In this document: positions 1 through 13,000 of the stretch, piece by piece
How positions within the stretch are numbered: position 1 is the stretch's first letter
Layout of the letters: the number at the start of each line of letters is the position of its first letter
Source: Corythucha ciliata
Taxonomy: Eukaryota > Arthropoda > Insecta > Hemiptera > Tingidae
Length of the DNA stretch: 64,000 bases
Assembly (NCBI GenBank): GCA_038030265.1
Contig: CM075939.1
Location: forward strand, 13,683,253-13,747,252
Direction of reading: 5' to 3'
The notes under the pieces: generated by a model
The model's database searches: none
What the model saw: the letters and a program-made list of their open reading frames with translations, nothing else
Told to the model about the DNA's origin: nothing
Made by a program: the position numbers and the translations under genes

Positions 1-455
1 AACGGCTCGTCTTAACGGCTCGTTTATTCGATTGTTGGATTCCTCGGGTCGAAATCCCCAGAGATATGCGATTCCTTCCAATTTTAAATTGTTGGCCATG
101 TTTGCCTAACCCGCCGAGAGCTTTAGCAGGTGATTTTCAGGTCCTTTTTAACCATCGTCAGCCAAAGACACCCCCATAAGGGGTCGTCGGCAAATAGCCT
201 ATCGAGTCCCATGTGCGCAGTTCCTTTCTCTGAACAAGCTTACGAGCAAGTCTACGTCTGAAATTAAGGAGCCACGCTCATTTTTCGCTGTACTGCGGAC
301 TATTAATCGGTTGAAAGTTTTGAAAAACTCTAATATTCCCGGCTAAAATTGAGAAAAAGCGTCAATTCGTGGTATTTGATCCAACTTCCTGGCCAAATTT
401 GTTTTTAAAAAAACGTTGTTGTTTTTTTTTCCTAATGTGTCCGGCAATTCATTGA
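1..455. other. Non-coding flank, no gene seen
   Basis: No coding exon or RNA gene is supported here. From about 300 to 400 there are degraded units of the 30-bp repeat family described further on (words such as GGCTAAAATTGAGAAAAA), in the minus orientation. The remainder is low-information AT-rich DNA. Confidence 0.6.
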
Positions 456-630
456 ATAATTGAGCTTGGATGACCCTATCTACGGACATTTAGGGGAATA
501 CTCCCCTCCTCACCGCACCGTCCTAGTCACAACTGCGAATTCGAGGGAGTGGGGAGGCTGAAAATAAAGAAATTAATCTTTAAATTAAATACTTACTACT
601 TTGCTTGTTTTGAGTTCCGAGAAAAAATTG

Positions 631-705
631 CTCCCCAGGTGGGATTCGAACCCACGACCTCCTAGTTTCACGCCAGATGCTCTTACCAACTGAGCTATCC
701 AAGGA
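631..705 (-). tRNA. tRNA-like sequence in left arm of the foldback (probably pseudo-tRNA or SINE head)
   Basis: The minus strand shows a cloverleaf-like order: acceptor TCCTTGG pairing with CTGGGGA, a D-arm GCTC...GAGC, a weak anticodon stem with wobble pairs, and a T-arm GTGGG-TTCGAAT-CCCAC. The A box (TAGCTCAGTTGG) and B box (GGTTCGAATCC) match the Pol III consensus exactly. A T6 run about 8 nt past the 3' end could terminate Pol III. Two things argue against a working tRNA: there is one extra base between acceptor and D stem, and the base before the inferred anticodon (TGA) is G rather than the universal T. I read it as the Pol III head of a dispersed repeat. Confidence 0.6.
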
Positions 706-794
706 GTCCACGCGAAGAGTGAATCCACCCAGGAGAAACCTCCTTCTCGGAACTCAAACTGCACCTGTAGGGTCAGTGCATGTCATACGTTACT

Positions 795-855
795 GTTGGT
801 AAGAGCATCTGGCGCGAAACTAGGAGGTCGTGGGTTCGAATCCCACATGGGGAGC
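795..855 (+). tRNA. 5'-truncated tRNA-like sequence in right arm
   Basis: This is the same unit as 631-705 in the opposite orientation. It begins in the D-loop (GTTGGTAAGAGC) and runs through a complete T-arm and acceptor 3' strand to a T6 run at about 858-863. The acceptor 5' strand and half of the D-arm (with the A box) are missing, so it cannot fold or be transcribed as a tRNA. It differs from the left arm by a few bases, for example GCGCGAAAC against GCGTGAAAC. Confidence 0.6.
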
Positions 856-1030
856 AATTTTTTCCCGGAACTCAAAACAAGTAAAGTATAAGTACTTAAT
901 TTAAAGATTAATTTCTTTATTTTCAGCCTTCCCACTCCCTCGAATTCGCAGTTGTCACTAGGGTGGTGCAGTGAGGAGAGGAGTATTCCCCTAAATGTCC
1001 GTAGATAGGGTCATCTAAGCTCAATTATTA

Positions 1031-2220
1031 AAAACTTTGTTGTGTAGTTGACGCGCGACTAAAGTTGAGAAAAGCGCTAATTCATATGTAAAAGTTGGAA
1101 ACATTGCTCATTCGCGGTAAAAATTGAGAAAAAGCGTCAACTATCCGCTAAAATTGAAATAAAAACACGCAAACTGACGGCTAAAATTATGGAAAAGCTC
1201 TAGTTAGCTGCTAAAATTGAGAAAAAGTGGTCATTAAGCGATCAAGTAAACAGCCAAATTGGGGTTGAAAGAGCTACAGTCATAAAATTGTTTTTGGAAG
1301 CGTCAAATTCTGAAATTGGTCCTCAAAAAGTGCCAAACCACGAAATTTTATTTTGTGGAAGAACCAAGTCCCTGAATTCGGTAATTTGGGCAAACATAGG
1401 ATGATAAGGGGCCTCGTGGAGATCTCCGAGCTTCGATTGATGGAGCGTGGAGGTCCGCGACTGATCCTGCTATTGCATAATTCACTATGAGGCTGCGGCG
1501 GCTTCTTGGTGCGTGGAGGAGCTCTCTCAGTACGGGCACGCTGCATGAAAAGAAGGGAAAAAATGGAGGGAGAGAGAGAAAAAACATCTATTTTCTCTCT
1601 CTTTTCATCTCTTCATGCTCAATTTGACTTATCCCCCTACCTCGCCTAAAAAGATTTCCAACATTTTGCCGCTCCTCGAAATTTGCCGCCCAGGGCTATA
1701 GCCCCGGTAGTCCCCCCCCCCTCTCAAGATACGGCCCTGGCGACCAATGTAAAGCCAAATTTCAGCAGTGCAGAATCCTCCTACTGGATCTTGAGCGACA
1801 TACGCCAGTTTTTAGAATTTAAAAGAATAATTTGCGGATAGTTAGACATGGTCCTATCTAAATAGTTAAAATGAATTAAGCGAACATTATTTATTCGGAT
1901 TCAGTCTGTATTAGAAGGGTTGAACGCATTGAGTACACCACCAACATCTTGTTACCCCCGTCTGTTTTTATTCAGAACTAAGTTTACTTCACCTCTCGCT
2001 TTCCTCGTCTTCCAACTAACCCCCCTCCTCCTCCTCTCTACACCAACAAGAAACTAATTACCCACGTCAATCAAATAACGTGAAACACACTCCGTTGTCT
2101 AAGAGAGAGTATTACACAGGTAAGAACTGCCTTCTCACACGCTTCACCATGTTTTCCTCCTCCGTTCTTGTTAGGCTACCATTAGTGAACTAACACTAAA
2201 TTCCCCCCACCCCGAATGCC
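1031..2220. other. Non-coding region upstream of the DM4/12 gene
   Basis: Positions 1040-1270 hold degenerate 30-bp repeat units in minus orientation. The stretch 1380-1560 is more GC-rich with no recognisable product, and short GA/TC tracts occur near 1566-1620. Nothing between 1620 and 2220 supports a gene. Confidence 0.5.
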
Positions 2221-2221
2221 C

Positions 2222-2262
2222 CACTATTTAAAGTGACCAAACGGTCAACTTTAGTTCACTGT
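2222..2262 (+). promoter_or_regulatory. Candidate core promoter of the DM4/12 gene
   Basis: A TATTTAAAG box at 2224-2232 lies about 30 bp upstream of a TTCACTG sequence resembling an arthropod initiator near 2256-2262. The DM4/12 start codon follows at 2284. Spacing fits a TATA plus initiator promoter with a very short leader. The transcription start is inferred, not seen. Confidence 0.35.
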
Positions 2263-2283
2263 TAGATGTGAAAAAGGAAGGGA

Positions 2284-4015
2284 ATGAAGAAACTCTTATT
2301 GATCTTAATTATTTACACAGCGATCCTCGAGGGTGAACAACACAGAGGGGTTGTTGCCCCGTTGAAACGAACCAAAAGGTATTTGACGTTTCCAGAAGGC
2401 AGCACTTATACGGTGAGCACTGAAATTTTATTTATAAATAACTGTAAGTCCGTACGAGGGATAACCCGATCGAAATTATTATTATTTCTATGGTGAAAAA
2501 AAAAAAAAAAAAAAAAACCTGAACCCTTCTGAGCACTCCAGAAGGACGTACGGCTTGATTTGTAGCTACCCCTTTTAGTATTTATGACCGCCCTAAAAGA
2601 TCAGCAATTTATACATACTTCACTTACGTAGTTGGTATATGTAATTTATTTCCGATAGACACGCTATACAACACACCTACTTTTTAAATAGCCTGGCTGT
2701 TTTAAAACCAGGGGAAAAACTATTTATTCCTCGACGAAGAAACACAAATACATAATTAAAACGGTCAAAGTTCAAAAATAGCTCATTTAGATATACACGC
2801 TTAACTGTTAACTCACCCACAGGGGCGGTGATAATAAAAATTGATCTTTTTTAGTTTATTTTTAAAAAAGCGAAAAAAAACAGGCTCTCGAGTGCATTCT
2901 ACACCCGCAACTTCTCCACTTTTCAACGCCAATAAATAAAAGCGTCCCTTTCCCGCCTTCAAGTCTAGCAAATGAAGAGAGGGGCAATTCTTTTTTCACG
3001 TACGTATAACACCGCACACTCGCTTTTCTTTTTTGAAATTGATGGCCATAACTGGTTTTGACGTTCGAGGCAATCAAGATTTCATATAAAAGCAATTCAC
3101 TGGAGCAACTAAGTACCAAAATAACCTTCTTTTTCCACTATTTTTCATTCAACCCTTCAAGAGAAGAGAGGGGTGATATAGGTGAGTGCAAAAGAGGATC
3201 TTCGACGTGTGCGAATCAATTAGATTTCTTGGGGTTTAAAACATGGTGAAATACTGTCAATGGGCGTATAGTCAGGGCCGGATAAACACAGTAGTAGATG
3301 GGGGAGGAGCCCAGGGCCTTGCGCTTTTTTATATTTTTTTTATTAAGTTTTTAGTTTAGAGGTAAATAAACCACAACTTAATTTATTTTCAGGGTGAAAT
3401 CACCAGTGGTGTTTGTAGTGAAAACACCAGTTTTCTGTTCGCAGTTTCGGGGTAAAAACTTGAATTTTGGGTTTAAAAAACGTCTGTTTTGAGAGAAAGT
3501 TGCCCGTTTTGTGGTAAAACCTCCAGTTTGGGGGTGAACGTTTCATTTTGAAGGAAATTTGTCAAAAGCTCGAGAATGAAATCATTGATATTGTCTTGAA
3601 ATCTCCAGTTTTGATATAAAACGTCGGTTTTGGCGTGAAATTCTTAGTTTTGCAGGATCTCAACTCAAAAAGTGACGATTTCAGTCCAATACTAAAGATT
3701 TCACACCAAAGGTGACGTATTATATCAAAACTGAAGATTTTACCCTTAAACTAAATTTGTCAGTTTTTCCTTTAAAAATGAAAATTTTACCCCGAAACTG
3801 GTGGGTTTACCTCAAAACAGAAGTTTTTAAACCCAAAATTATAGTTTCTATTTTAAAACAATTACCAGAAAAATGAATCTTCACTACGAAACTGCCGTTT
3901 TCACCCTAAAAAAAAAAATTAGTGGTCTTACCTCAACACTTAAAATTTCGTCAGAGTCGTCAGTTTTAACGTAAAATCAATTTTTTTGGGAAAACGTCAG
4001 TTTTGGAGTGAAATT

Positions 4016-4046
<31 letters not shown>

Positions 4047-7000
4047 TGAGAGATTTATTAGGCTTCCAGGGTACAACTGTAACAAACAATGACCCTAGGG
4101 CTGGGCCCTCTTGGGTCGTTTAAAGGCTAAACATAATATAACCGGAAAATGACGAACAGTAATAAAACAATTATAAAACAATAATAAAATAAGATTAAAT
4201 GAATGAAAATATATAAATTATCACATTAAAATATCATCAACATTAAATTGTCATGTTCAATTATTAAAATAAATTAATTCATTGTCAAAAAATGTTAAAA
4301 AGGTTGAGCAAAATGCAATGACTAGATAGCTAATGGAGGGGAGGGGGTATGAGGGAAAAGGAAAGGAAAAAGGAAAGAAGGACATGGCACGACCTTATTT
4401 CTCTCTAAGTGAAACAGAACGAGTAATACTCTCCCGAAATTTATTGAAACATCTGGTTCTCTTAATGTTTTCCGGTATCCCGTTCCAAACACTGACCGAT
4501 TGAACTCCAAATCCCACACCAAGGACTGACGTACGATGCTGAGGAACCACAAGGCTGCTCCCACCAGACCTGCCGACTCGGCCAAAATCACCTCTGGCGA
4601 CGAAGTCCTCACAGAGGTACCGAGGCTTCTTAAAAAAAAAAACATCTTGTACAGAAAGCAGCCCAGCAAGAAGGTTCGGGGCTGAGAGGGCCCACCGATG
4701 GTGGGGTGAAGCCACCACAGGCGGGTATAGTAAGGGGTCACGTGGGTGTCAAGACTGAGGTCAAAAATGTACCGAATACATGCATTGAGGGTCCGGTACA
4801 ACAGCAAATCTAATTCGCTCGACAGACGATAAAAAGCCAGGCATCCATAATCGAAAATAGGTAAAATAAGAGACCGAACAAGATCACGACGGGCCGTCCG
4901 GGACAGAAAATCACGGATAGTCTGAAGCTGAACCAAACTACGAAAAGTCCGCCTCGAAACATCAATAACGTGTTCCCTCCAGGACAACGTTGAATCTAAT
5001 GTAACGCCCAGCAACCTGACGCTCGCCGTCCAAGGTATAGAGACATCCCCCAACATCAACTGCGGCAAATCCCTCCTCCTGAGCATGCTCATATACCTCG
5101 AAGAGCCAAATATGATAGCCTTGGTTTTACCTTCGTTCAAGATCATTTTGTGGGCAGCTGCCCAATCCAGCAAGCCATTAATGTCCCACTGAAGTGGGAC
5201 ATTAACAGCTTCGGCTGGCTCAAAAGAAAAATAAATGACGAGATCGTCAGCGAAGAGGTGGTAACGACAATGGGTCAAACAATCGGAAATTCCGATAAGG
5301 TAGATGGCGAAGAGCAGAGGCCCTAAAACCGATCCCTGTGGAACGCCAGAGAGTGTCTCGAGCAACGAGCAACGAGGAAACCTCAAGCAAATCAGACCCC
5401 TCAACATACTGGCTTCGCCCCACGAGGTAACCCTTCAGCCAGGAAAGCACACCCGCGGAAAGTCCCAAATCCGCTGCTTTGGACAATAGGATACTATGGT
5501 CGACTTTGTCAAAGGCTTTACTAAAATCAAAGTGCACTAATGCAGTGACATGCCTACGGTCGATAGCCTGCCTCACATCCTCGGTAATCTTAACCAACGC
5601 CGTTTGCGTGGTGAACCCTGAACGAAACCCCGACTGAAATGGGTCCAAACGGTCCGTCCTCTCCAGGAACGAGACCAACTGATAATGCACGATCCTCTAT
5701 AGCATCTTTGATACGGCTGGCAACAACGAAATCGGGCGGAAGTCCGAGGACGAAGTCAGGCGGGGGGCCTTTGCCAAAGGGCGAACCTTTGCCACCCTCC
5801 AAGCTCTGGGATACTCACCTCCCTGAAGCGACCAATTGAATTAGTGCACAAGAACAGGCAAAAGCTCGGTGGGAAATCTTTTAATGAATAACATACCCAC
5901 CTCATCTACCCCTTTAGCATCGGACTTCGAGAGCCGCATTGAATCGACCACGTCATCAACCGACACATCTCCGAAGAAGAAACGATTGTCATCAAACTCG
6001 AACGAAGGAATAGGAGGGAAAGCACTAGACGGCTCGGAGCCGGAAGAAGCAAAATACCGATTAATTACATCAACCGAGCACGGAAGGGAGGTCATAGAGA
6101 GAGAGAGAGAGAGAGAGAAGGTACATATTGTCCTCATAAATACAAATCATGATCCTTGAGATGAACAATTACTGCTCCACAACCTATTCGTACACTTAAA
6201 ACCTCTTCTTGTATTCAAGGGCAATGCCCTCTGGAAAACTACACGCCGGTAAACAATTGGATAAAATAAAAAATAAAAAAAAATTAATAAATAAAACAAA
6301 ATAAAATAATAATGATACTATAATCATAATTTGTCGAAGGTCCAAAACTCGAGAAGTCTGGAGATAAAATTGAAACTACTGAAATTGAAGAATAAACATA
6401 ACCAATAAAACAAACCGACGTGAACTCTCTCATAAATCAACGAAATTAGGATAAAAGGAAAAACAAAATGTAAGAGGATGAGACATTTTCAGAATTTGCT
6501 CCGATCATAACTAGGAAGAACTAAGAAGAAAACAAAAGAAAAGTAAGCAATTGTTAAATGAACAAAACAAAAAATATGAATAAATAGAAGTTGAGAGACA
6601 AAGCTGATTGTGAGAAAAAGAAAATATAAATAATTTTACTAAATATATACGTTGACAAATAAATAACATTAATGGATAAACCTAAAAAGGTAATAAAATG
6701 CTGTCTAGGTGGAAAACTGATCGCCGAGCAGGTGCTTCTTTAACCTTGGCTAGAACAACACAGGACACGATGTCAGCCTGAGCTCACCCGGTAAGGAATT
6801 CCAATATCTAACTGCCGAAACAAGGAATGAAGTGCCCAGAGCACTAGTCCGATGACTAGGCATGCGTAAGTCAAGTGTACAGGTTCTCGCAGATACTCTC
6901 TGAATCCCACCTACAAATGCAAATTGCTCAAAAATATTTGCCGGACGCTTTGTGAGCAAGCCATTCTAATTTCTTGTAATATGGTGTGACTTGAGCATCA

Positions 7001-10000
7001 ATAGGAAGATCAAATATGAATCGCACACACATATGAATCATACCACCAACTTCCCATCAACCGGAAAGACTCCCTCAACCTCGCCACCCCAGACAGCACT
7101 CTGGAGACGCTATTACAAATCCTCATAGTCTGGTCCTCCCAAGTAAGACAATCATCTACGAGCATTCCCAACAACTTGACTGAACGAGACCAAGGGACCT
7201 CCGCGCCAGCAACAGACACACACGTCGAAGGCTCTCCCACCATCTTCAAATAGGAAGACGAACCGAAGACAATTGCCTGCGACTTTCCAGGATTTAGCGG
7301 AATCAAATTTTCTTTTGCCCAACTCTCAACCCTCCTGATGTCGTCATTAATCAGCGATACACACTGACCTACACCGGGTGGGGCACACTCCAGATATATC
7401 ACGACATCATGCGCAAATAAGTGATACTTACAGTGGCGAAGAACCTTTGGTAAGTCGCAAACATAAATGGTGAATTCCGGAGGGTTCAATACGGATCCTT
7501 GAGGAACGCCACCCACATCAAAAGTCAGGCCCGACTCAGTACCACTGAGGCAGTCAAACTCGACCTGAGTCCTCCCCAGGAGGTATGACGCGAACCACGT
7601 GAGTACAGAACGTGAGAACCCAATACCAGCCATCTTTCTCAGGAGGGCCGCATGACCGACCCGGTCAAACGCACGGCTAAGGTCCAGATTCACCAGAACA
7701 GTCACCTGCCTGCCATCAATAGCCCCTGAGGATATCCCCTGAGACCTTCAACAAAGCGCTTTGGGTGCTATAGCCACGACGAAACCCCGACTGAAGGCCA
7801 TCAAGGAGATTACCCCCCTTCAAGGTACTCGGACATTTGGCTGAAAACGGCTTTTTCAAGAAGCTTCGACGCCAGGGGCAGAATAGCAATTGGCCGAAAG
7901 TGCTCAGGGGCAACCGGCTTACGAATCTTTGGCAGCGGGAGGATTCTACCTCGCTTCCAAATCTGAGGCACAGTTCCATTTTTCAAGGAATAATTGATCA
8001 GGTGTGACAGCACTGGGAGAAGAGCGGGAAGTCCAAGTCTGATCATGGCAAGATTAATACCAATTGAGAGAGAGAAAGAGAGTGAGAGAGGAAGAAAGAA
8101 AGAGAGAACCAATTTATTATGAACACCAAATATACATGGTAACATAAGCGTCAAAGGTCCAGATAAGTACAAATAAATAATTCACATTATGAATAAAGTT
8201 TCCCCTTCGTGAACAAGACGATAGTTCAAGAATTCATTAAAATAATATGAACTAGAATTAATAAAAAAAAAGTATTAATTTTGTTTCAAAAGAATTGAAA
8301 TTCAATTGGACAAAGGCTTCAGGGAGCACATTGAAAATTAAGAAAAAAAATTGTTAGTTTTGGTGTGAAATATCCAGTTTTTAGGTAAAATAATCACTTT
8401 TGGGGGGAGTAACCACCAGCTATGGGGTAAAATAGTCAGTTTAGGTCGCAACGTGAGTTTTTGGGATGAAATCGTTAGATTTTGTAAGTTGAAACCGTCA
8501 TTTTGGGGCGAAATCGCCAGTTTTGTAGTGACATCTTTTGGGATTTTAAGTCAGCTGTAGCGCGTAATTGTCTGTATCGGTGTAATCTCGTCTTATTTGG
8601 GAACGAATCGTCAGTACTGTTGTGAAATCATCGGTATTGTGGTGAAATCGTCAGTATTGTGGTTAATGTCAGTTTTGTGTCAAAATCGTCAGACTTTTCA
8701 AGGCAGAGTTGTAATTAGTTTCGGCGTAAAATCATCCGTTTTGGGGAAAACGTCAGTTATGATGTGAAATTGTCAGTTTAGGAGTGAACTGTCCAGTTTT
8801 GTGGTGGTGCCGTCAGTTTTAGGGCGGAACTGTTAATTAAGGGGCATAACAAGAGTTTTTTAAAAAATGAAATCGTTAGTTTTGGTGCTAAAACCGACAG
8901 TTTTTGGTAATATGGCCAGTTTTTGAGGTGAAACCATCGGAAGAGCACTTCAAGTTTGGAGTAAAATTAGTATTCGCGGTAAAATAAACATTTTTGGAGT
9001 AAAATATTCATTTTTAAGGTTAAGCCGCCAAATGTTTTGGGGTAATATCGCCATTTTTGTACTGACATCTCTACTTTTGTGGTAACGCTTCAGTTTTGGA
9101 CTGAAATCGCTTGTTTCGGTGTAATATCGTCTTATATGGGAACAAATCGTCAGTATTGTAGTAAAATCGTCAGTTTTGTTAAATCATGAAAGTTTTCAAG
9201 ACAGAATCGCCAGTTTTGGAGTAAAACATCCAGTTTTAGGGTAAAATCGTCAGTTTTAGTGTACACCGTCAGGTTTGGGGATAAACTCTCCAGTTGTGTT
9301 GTGAAAATTTCAGTTTTGGGGTAACACTTCGGCTTTTTCGTGTTTTAGAAAAAAATACTCAGTTTTGGGCAACAAATGTCAGTTTTTTAACGTCTCTCAG
9401 CCAAGAAGTTGAAAACTTCACTGCAAGTAAGCCCGTCGAGAGGGCGTGGCACTGGGCCCGTTACCCTTGGACCAGGCCGTTCTTTGAGGCCAGGATTTCG
9501 GAAATCAAGAGCGTTTCTCTAAATTTTAGGCGCACTTCCAAAATGATCCGCAAATTAACCGTGGCTTTTTACATTTTAGCCCCGCATTACCAATTTTCTC
9601 ACTTTTTTTAGCCTTCCGAAGGCGATAATTGGCGTATTTGCTCCATTTTAGCACGGGATTAGCACTTTTCTTACAATTTTAAAGGAATTTTATTACTTTA
9701 TCGGCGTTTTCATTCCATGAATTAGTGATTTTTCTCAATTTTTGCCACAAATGGCGTTTTCCTTTATTTTTAGCAGCAAATTTGAACTGAAATTCCAGGT
9801 TTTTCTTAATTTTAGCCCCGCTTATTTGTGATTTTCTTAATATTAACCGAGAATTAGCGTTGTTTTTACATTTCAGCTCCACATTGGTAATTTTTGTTTC
9901 AATTTTAGTTACGGGTTAGCACTTTTTTCAGTTTTAGCCTTGAAATATCATGCAGAGGTTAAGGATTAGCGTTTTCGCGTTCTTTGATTTTAGCTGTGAT

Positions 10001-13000
10001 TTTTTTTTTCGTTTGTGACGGCAAATTAACATTTTTCTTACAGGCTATTCGAGAATTGGCGATTTTTCTCAATTTCATCGAGAAATTAACCGATTTTTTT
10101 TTTTTTCAAATTTTAGCCGCGATTTTTTTCACTTGTATAGCCTCGTTATAGCGCATTTTTCATATTTTAGCTGCAGGCTTGGCCCAAAAAACTAAACATT
10201 AGCTGTTTTTTGGGTACATTTTAGTTGTAAAATTGCTTCTATAAGCATGGAGAATCGGCGATTTTTTGTAAATGACAATAAAATGCATTGAGAAACCACG
10301 AGTGAGTGCTTTTTTGCAGTTTTAGCCACGAATATCAGCGCTTTTCCCAACTTTTGCCGCCTTCCTGCCCTAAAATCGGCATTATAGATCGCCTTCTTAA
10401 TTTTATTTGCTTAAAGGATCTAAAAAAAAATTGGAGATCATCGTATTTTCTGTATTTTAGCCGCGTTTTTACCTCCGGAAGGCGCGAATTTTCTCCGATC
10501 AGAAACCGGTTAGGGAAAACCAGAATCCGTTCTGTGGCAACCCGGCTAACTGTAACGATCCATTTCACAGATTATGGGCTTACAGAGAGACGAGTTTGGC
10601 ATCAGAGATTTTCTCAGAGAAACTCCCCTCCCCCCACCACAACAGATCGCCAGATCAAGAGATGCTGGCTACGCGCTTTCTTGAGGACTAAAAAGAATCC
10701 CTAATTCTCGGCTAAAATTATAGAAGAAACGCTTATTTACGACAAAAATTAGAAAAAAAAACTAATTCGTCGCTATAAAATTGAGAGAAAACAGCGATGA
10801 ATCGCTCAGCAGGCAAAATAATATTTACAGCATGCAACACCTGAGTAATACAACTGGAGGGCAAGTGCTAAAATTAAGGAAAACGCCAATTCGCAGCTAA
10901 AATTGAGCAAAAATCAGCGATGAATCGCTCAACAGGCTCGGCTAATAATGAAAAAAAAAAAAAACAAAAAACAAAAAAAAAACGCTAATAAACGAAAAAA
11001 CGAGAGACGAAACTTTACAACTAACTAAAATTTTTGGTTTGAAAGCGTTGTTTCGCGGCTTACATTGAAAAACACGACTAATTTGAGGATACATTAAGAA
11101 AAACCGCCGATTAGTGGATAAAGTGCAGAAAAATAACTAATTCACGGATAAAAGGAAGATGCCAGTTCGCTGGTAAAATCAGGAAAATTGCCAATTCGCG
11201 GCTAAAATTGCGAAAAATCGTAAATAGGCGGATACTACAAGAAAAATCGCGAATTCGTGGATAAAGCGTATAGAAAAACGTTAGTAAACAGCAGAAATTC
11301 ACCAACAAACAACAACTTTACGCGTAAAATTAAGGAAAACATTTGCGGCTAAAACAGATAAAAATGCCAATTTGTGGCTAAAATTGAGAATGATCGCTAA
11401 TTCACGGCTCACGGCCCTAGCACTGAGAAAAACCAGCGATGAATCAATCAGCCAGGCTCAACTATTATTGAAAAAAAAAACGCTAATTCATGGTTTCTCG
11501 AGGCAACTTCATGACTAACTTTCACTACTAACTAAATACTTGGTATTAAAGCGTTGATTCGAGAACAACATTGAGAAAAAGTGCTCGTTTTCCTCTAAAA
11601 TTAAGGGAAATTCGCTCTAATTCTCAACGACAGGGTATCTGAAGGCAACTTCGCCACAAAAATAGAGAAAATGCGCTAACCATAAGTTTCTTTTGCCATT
11701 ATTACGAGGCTGAAATTGAGAAAGCGTGCAAGTGTGCTAAACCAGGGACAAGTACGTGGCAAGAAGTTTGTAAAATTGGTAATATTCGCGGTTGATTTAG
11801 TTGAAAAGCGATAATTCGTAGCGTACATGAAAAAATCACGAATTCACGGCTATACATTCAGAAAAGGGCAAAATCACCGCCAAAATTCAGAATAAATGCT
11901 AATTCGAGGCAATAAAATTGAGAATAAGCAGCGATTCGCGCGGCTGAAATTGAGTAAAGCGCAAATCACGGCTACAATTTTGAAAGTATGATAATTAACG
12001 GATAGTTTGAGTAAACCTCCTAATTCAACGCTGAAATAAAATAAACGTTGCGTGAATTCGGCTAATACCGTCAAAAAGCACTCATTCACAGCTAAAAAGA
12101 AATGAAAAATCAATTTGAGAAAATTTGCTGATTCCCCGGGGCTAAAATTTAGTAAAAGTGGTAGATCGCTGCTAAAGTTGAGAAAAAACGGTAATTAAAA
12201 TTAAGAAAAAACGCTCACTCACGCAGCAACAATTGATAAAAACTCTAATTCGTGGATCAAAAAGAGAGAATTCGTGAATTCACGGCTAAAACTGGGTAAA
12301 AGCGGTGATTCTCGCCTAATGTTGAGAAATAATTCGCGGATATGATTCAGAAATCTTTTTTTAATTTCTCGGCAAAAATTGAGATAAGCGCTCATTTGCA
12401 GCTAAAATAGAGAAAAAGCGTAATTCACGGCTAAATTTTGCAAAAGGCACCCATTCTCAGCTTATAATGGCGAATACCCTAATTTACGCGGGTCAAAATG
12501 AAAAAATCTGCTAATTCACGGAAGAAATGGAGTAGAAGCTGTAATTCGCGGCTAAATTTTACTTATTATTTACGGCTAAAATGATGAAAGTTTCAATTCG
12601 TTAGTAAAAATGGATGAAAAGTCCTGATTCGCGACAAAAATTGGGATGAAACGCTAATTGTGCGTGGTTCTAACTGCGATAAACCACTAAATTTCCCGAC
12701 TAAAATTGAAAAAAAAAACGTTGATTTGTGGTTCTTACACACATGCTCATGGCTATAATAATTTTATCACCACCTCGATCACGCACCACCCACACCGTTT
12801 GAGGCGCTAAACTGCTGCGATTATACCGAGCCGAGAGAGTCCCAGGGGGACAAATATATTTCCAGTCAAGTGCCGAAAAGATCACTTTCTGTGGTAGAGT
12901 TGTCGGTTTTTTGGACAGCAAATCTGGAAACACTTCGCTAAAACGATATAAGATTCCAAGCAGGACGTGTCAGTTTTTTAACGGATGACGACCACTTTTG

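Larger units (their letters stand above)
456..1030. mobile_element. Foldback (inverted-repeat) pair of tRNA-derived elements
   Basis: Two arms of almost equal length, 456-690 and 795-1030, are near-perfect reverse complements separated by a 104-bp spacer (691-794). Each arm contains the 3' part of the same tRNA-like unit followed, in tRNA sense, by a T-run, an AT-rich stretch ending in TTTCTTTATTTTCAGCC, and a tail that includes an AGGGGAATACTCCCC-like palindrome. The left arm, on the minus strand, continues through a complete tRNA-like sequence and about 90 nt of leader in the spacer. The right arm, on the plus strand, starts abruptly inside the D-arm. The same unit exists once, without its partner, at 52240-52495, so the family is dispersed and the foldback is a derived arrangement. 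It resembles a tRNA-derived SINE, but no poly-A tail or target duplication was found, so the class is inferred. Confidence 0.8.

Noticed and set aside
9294..9611. 105-codon plus-strand frame
   Set aside because: Composed of 20-bp array units and flanking low-information DNA; no domain or splice context.
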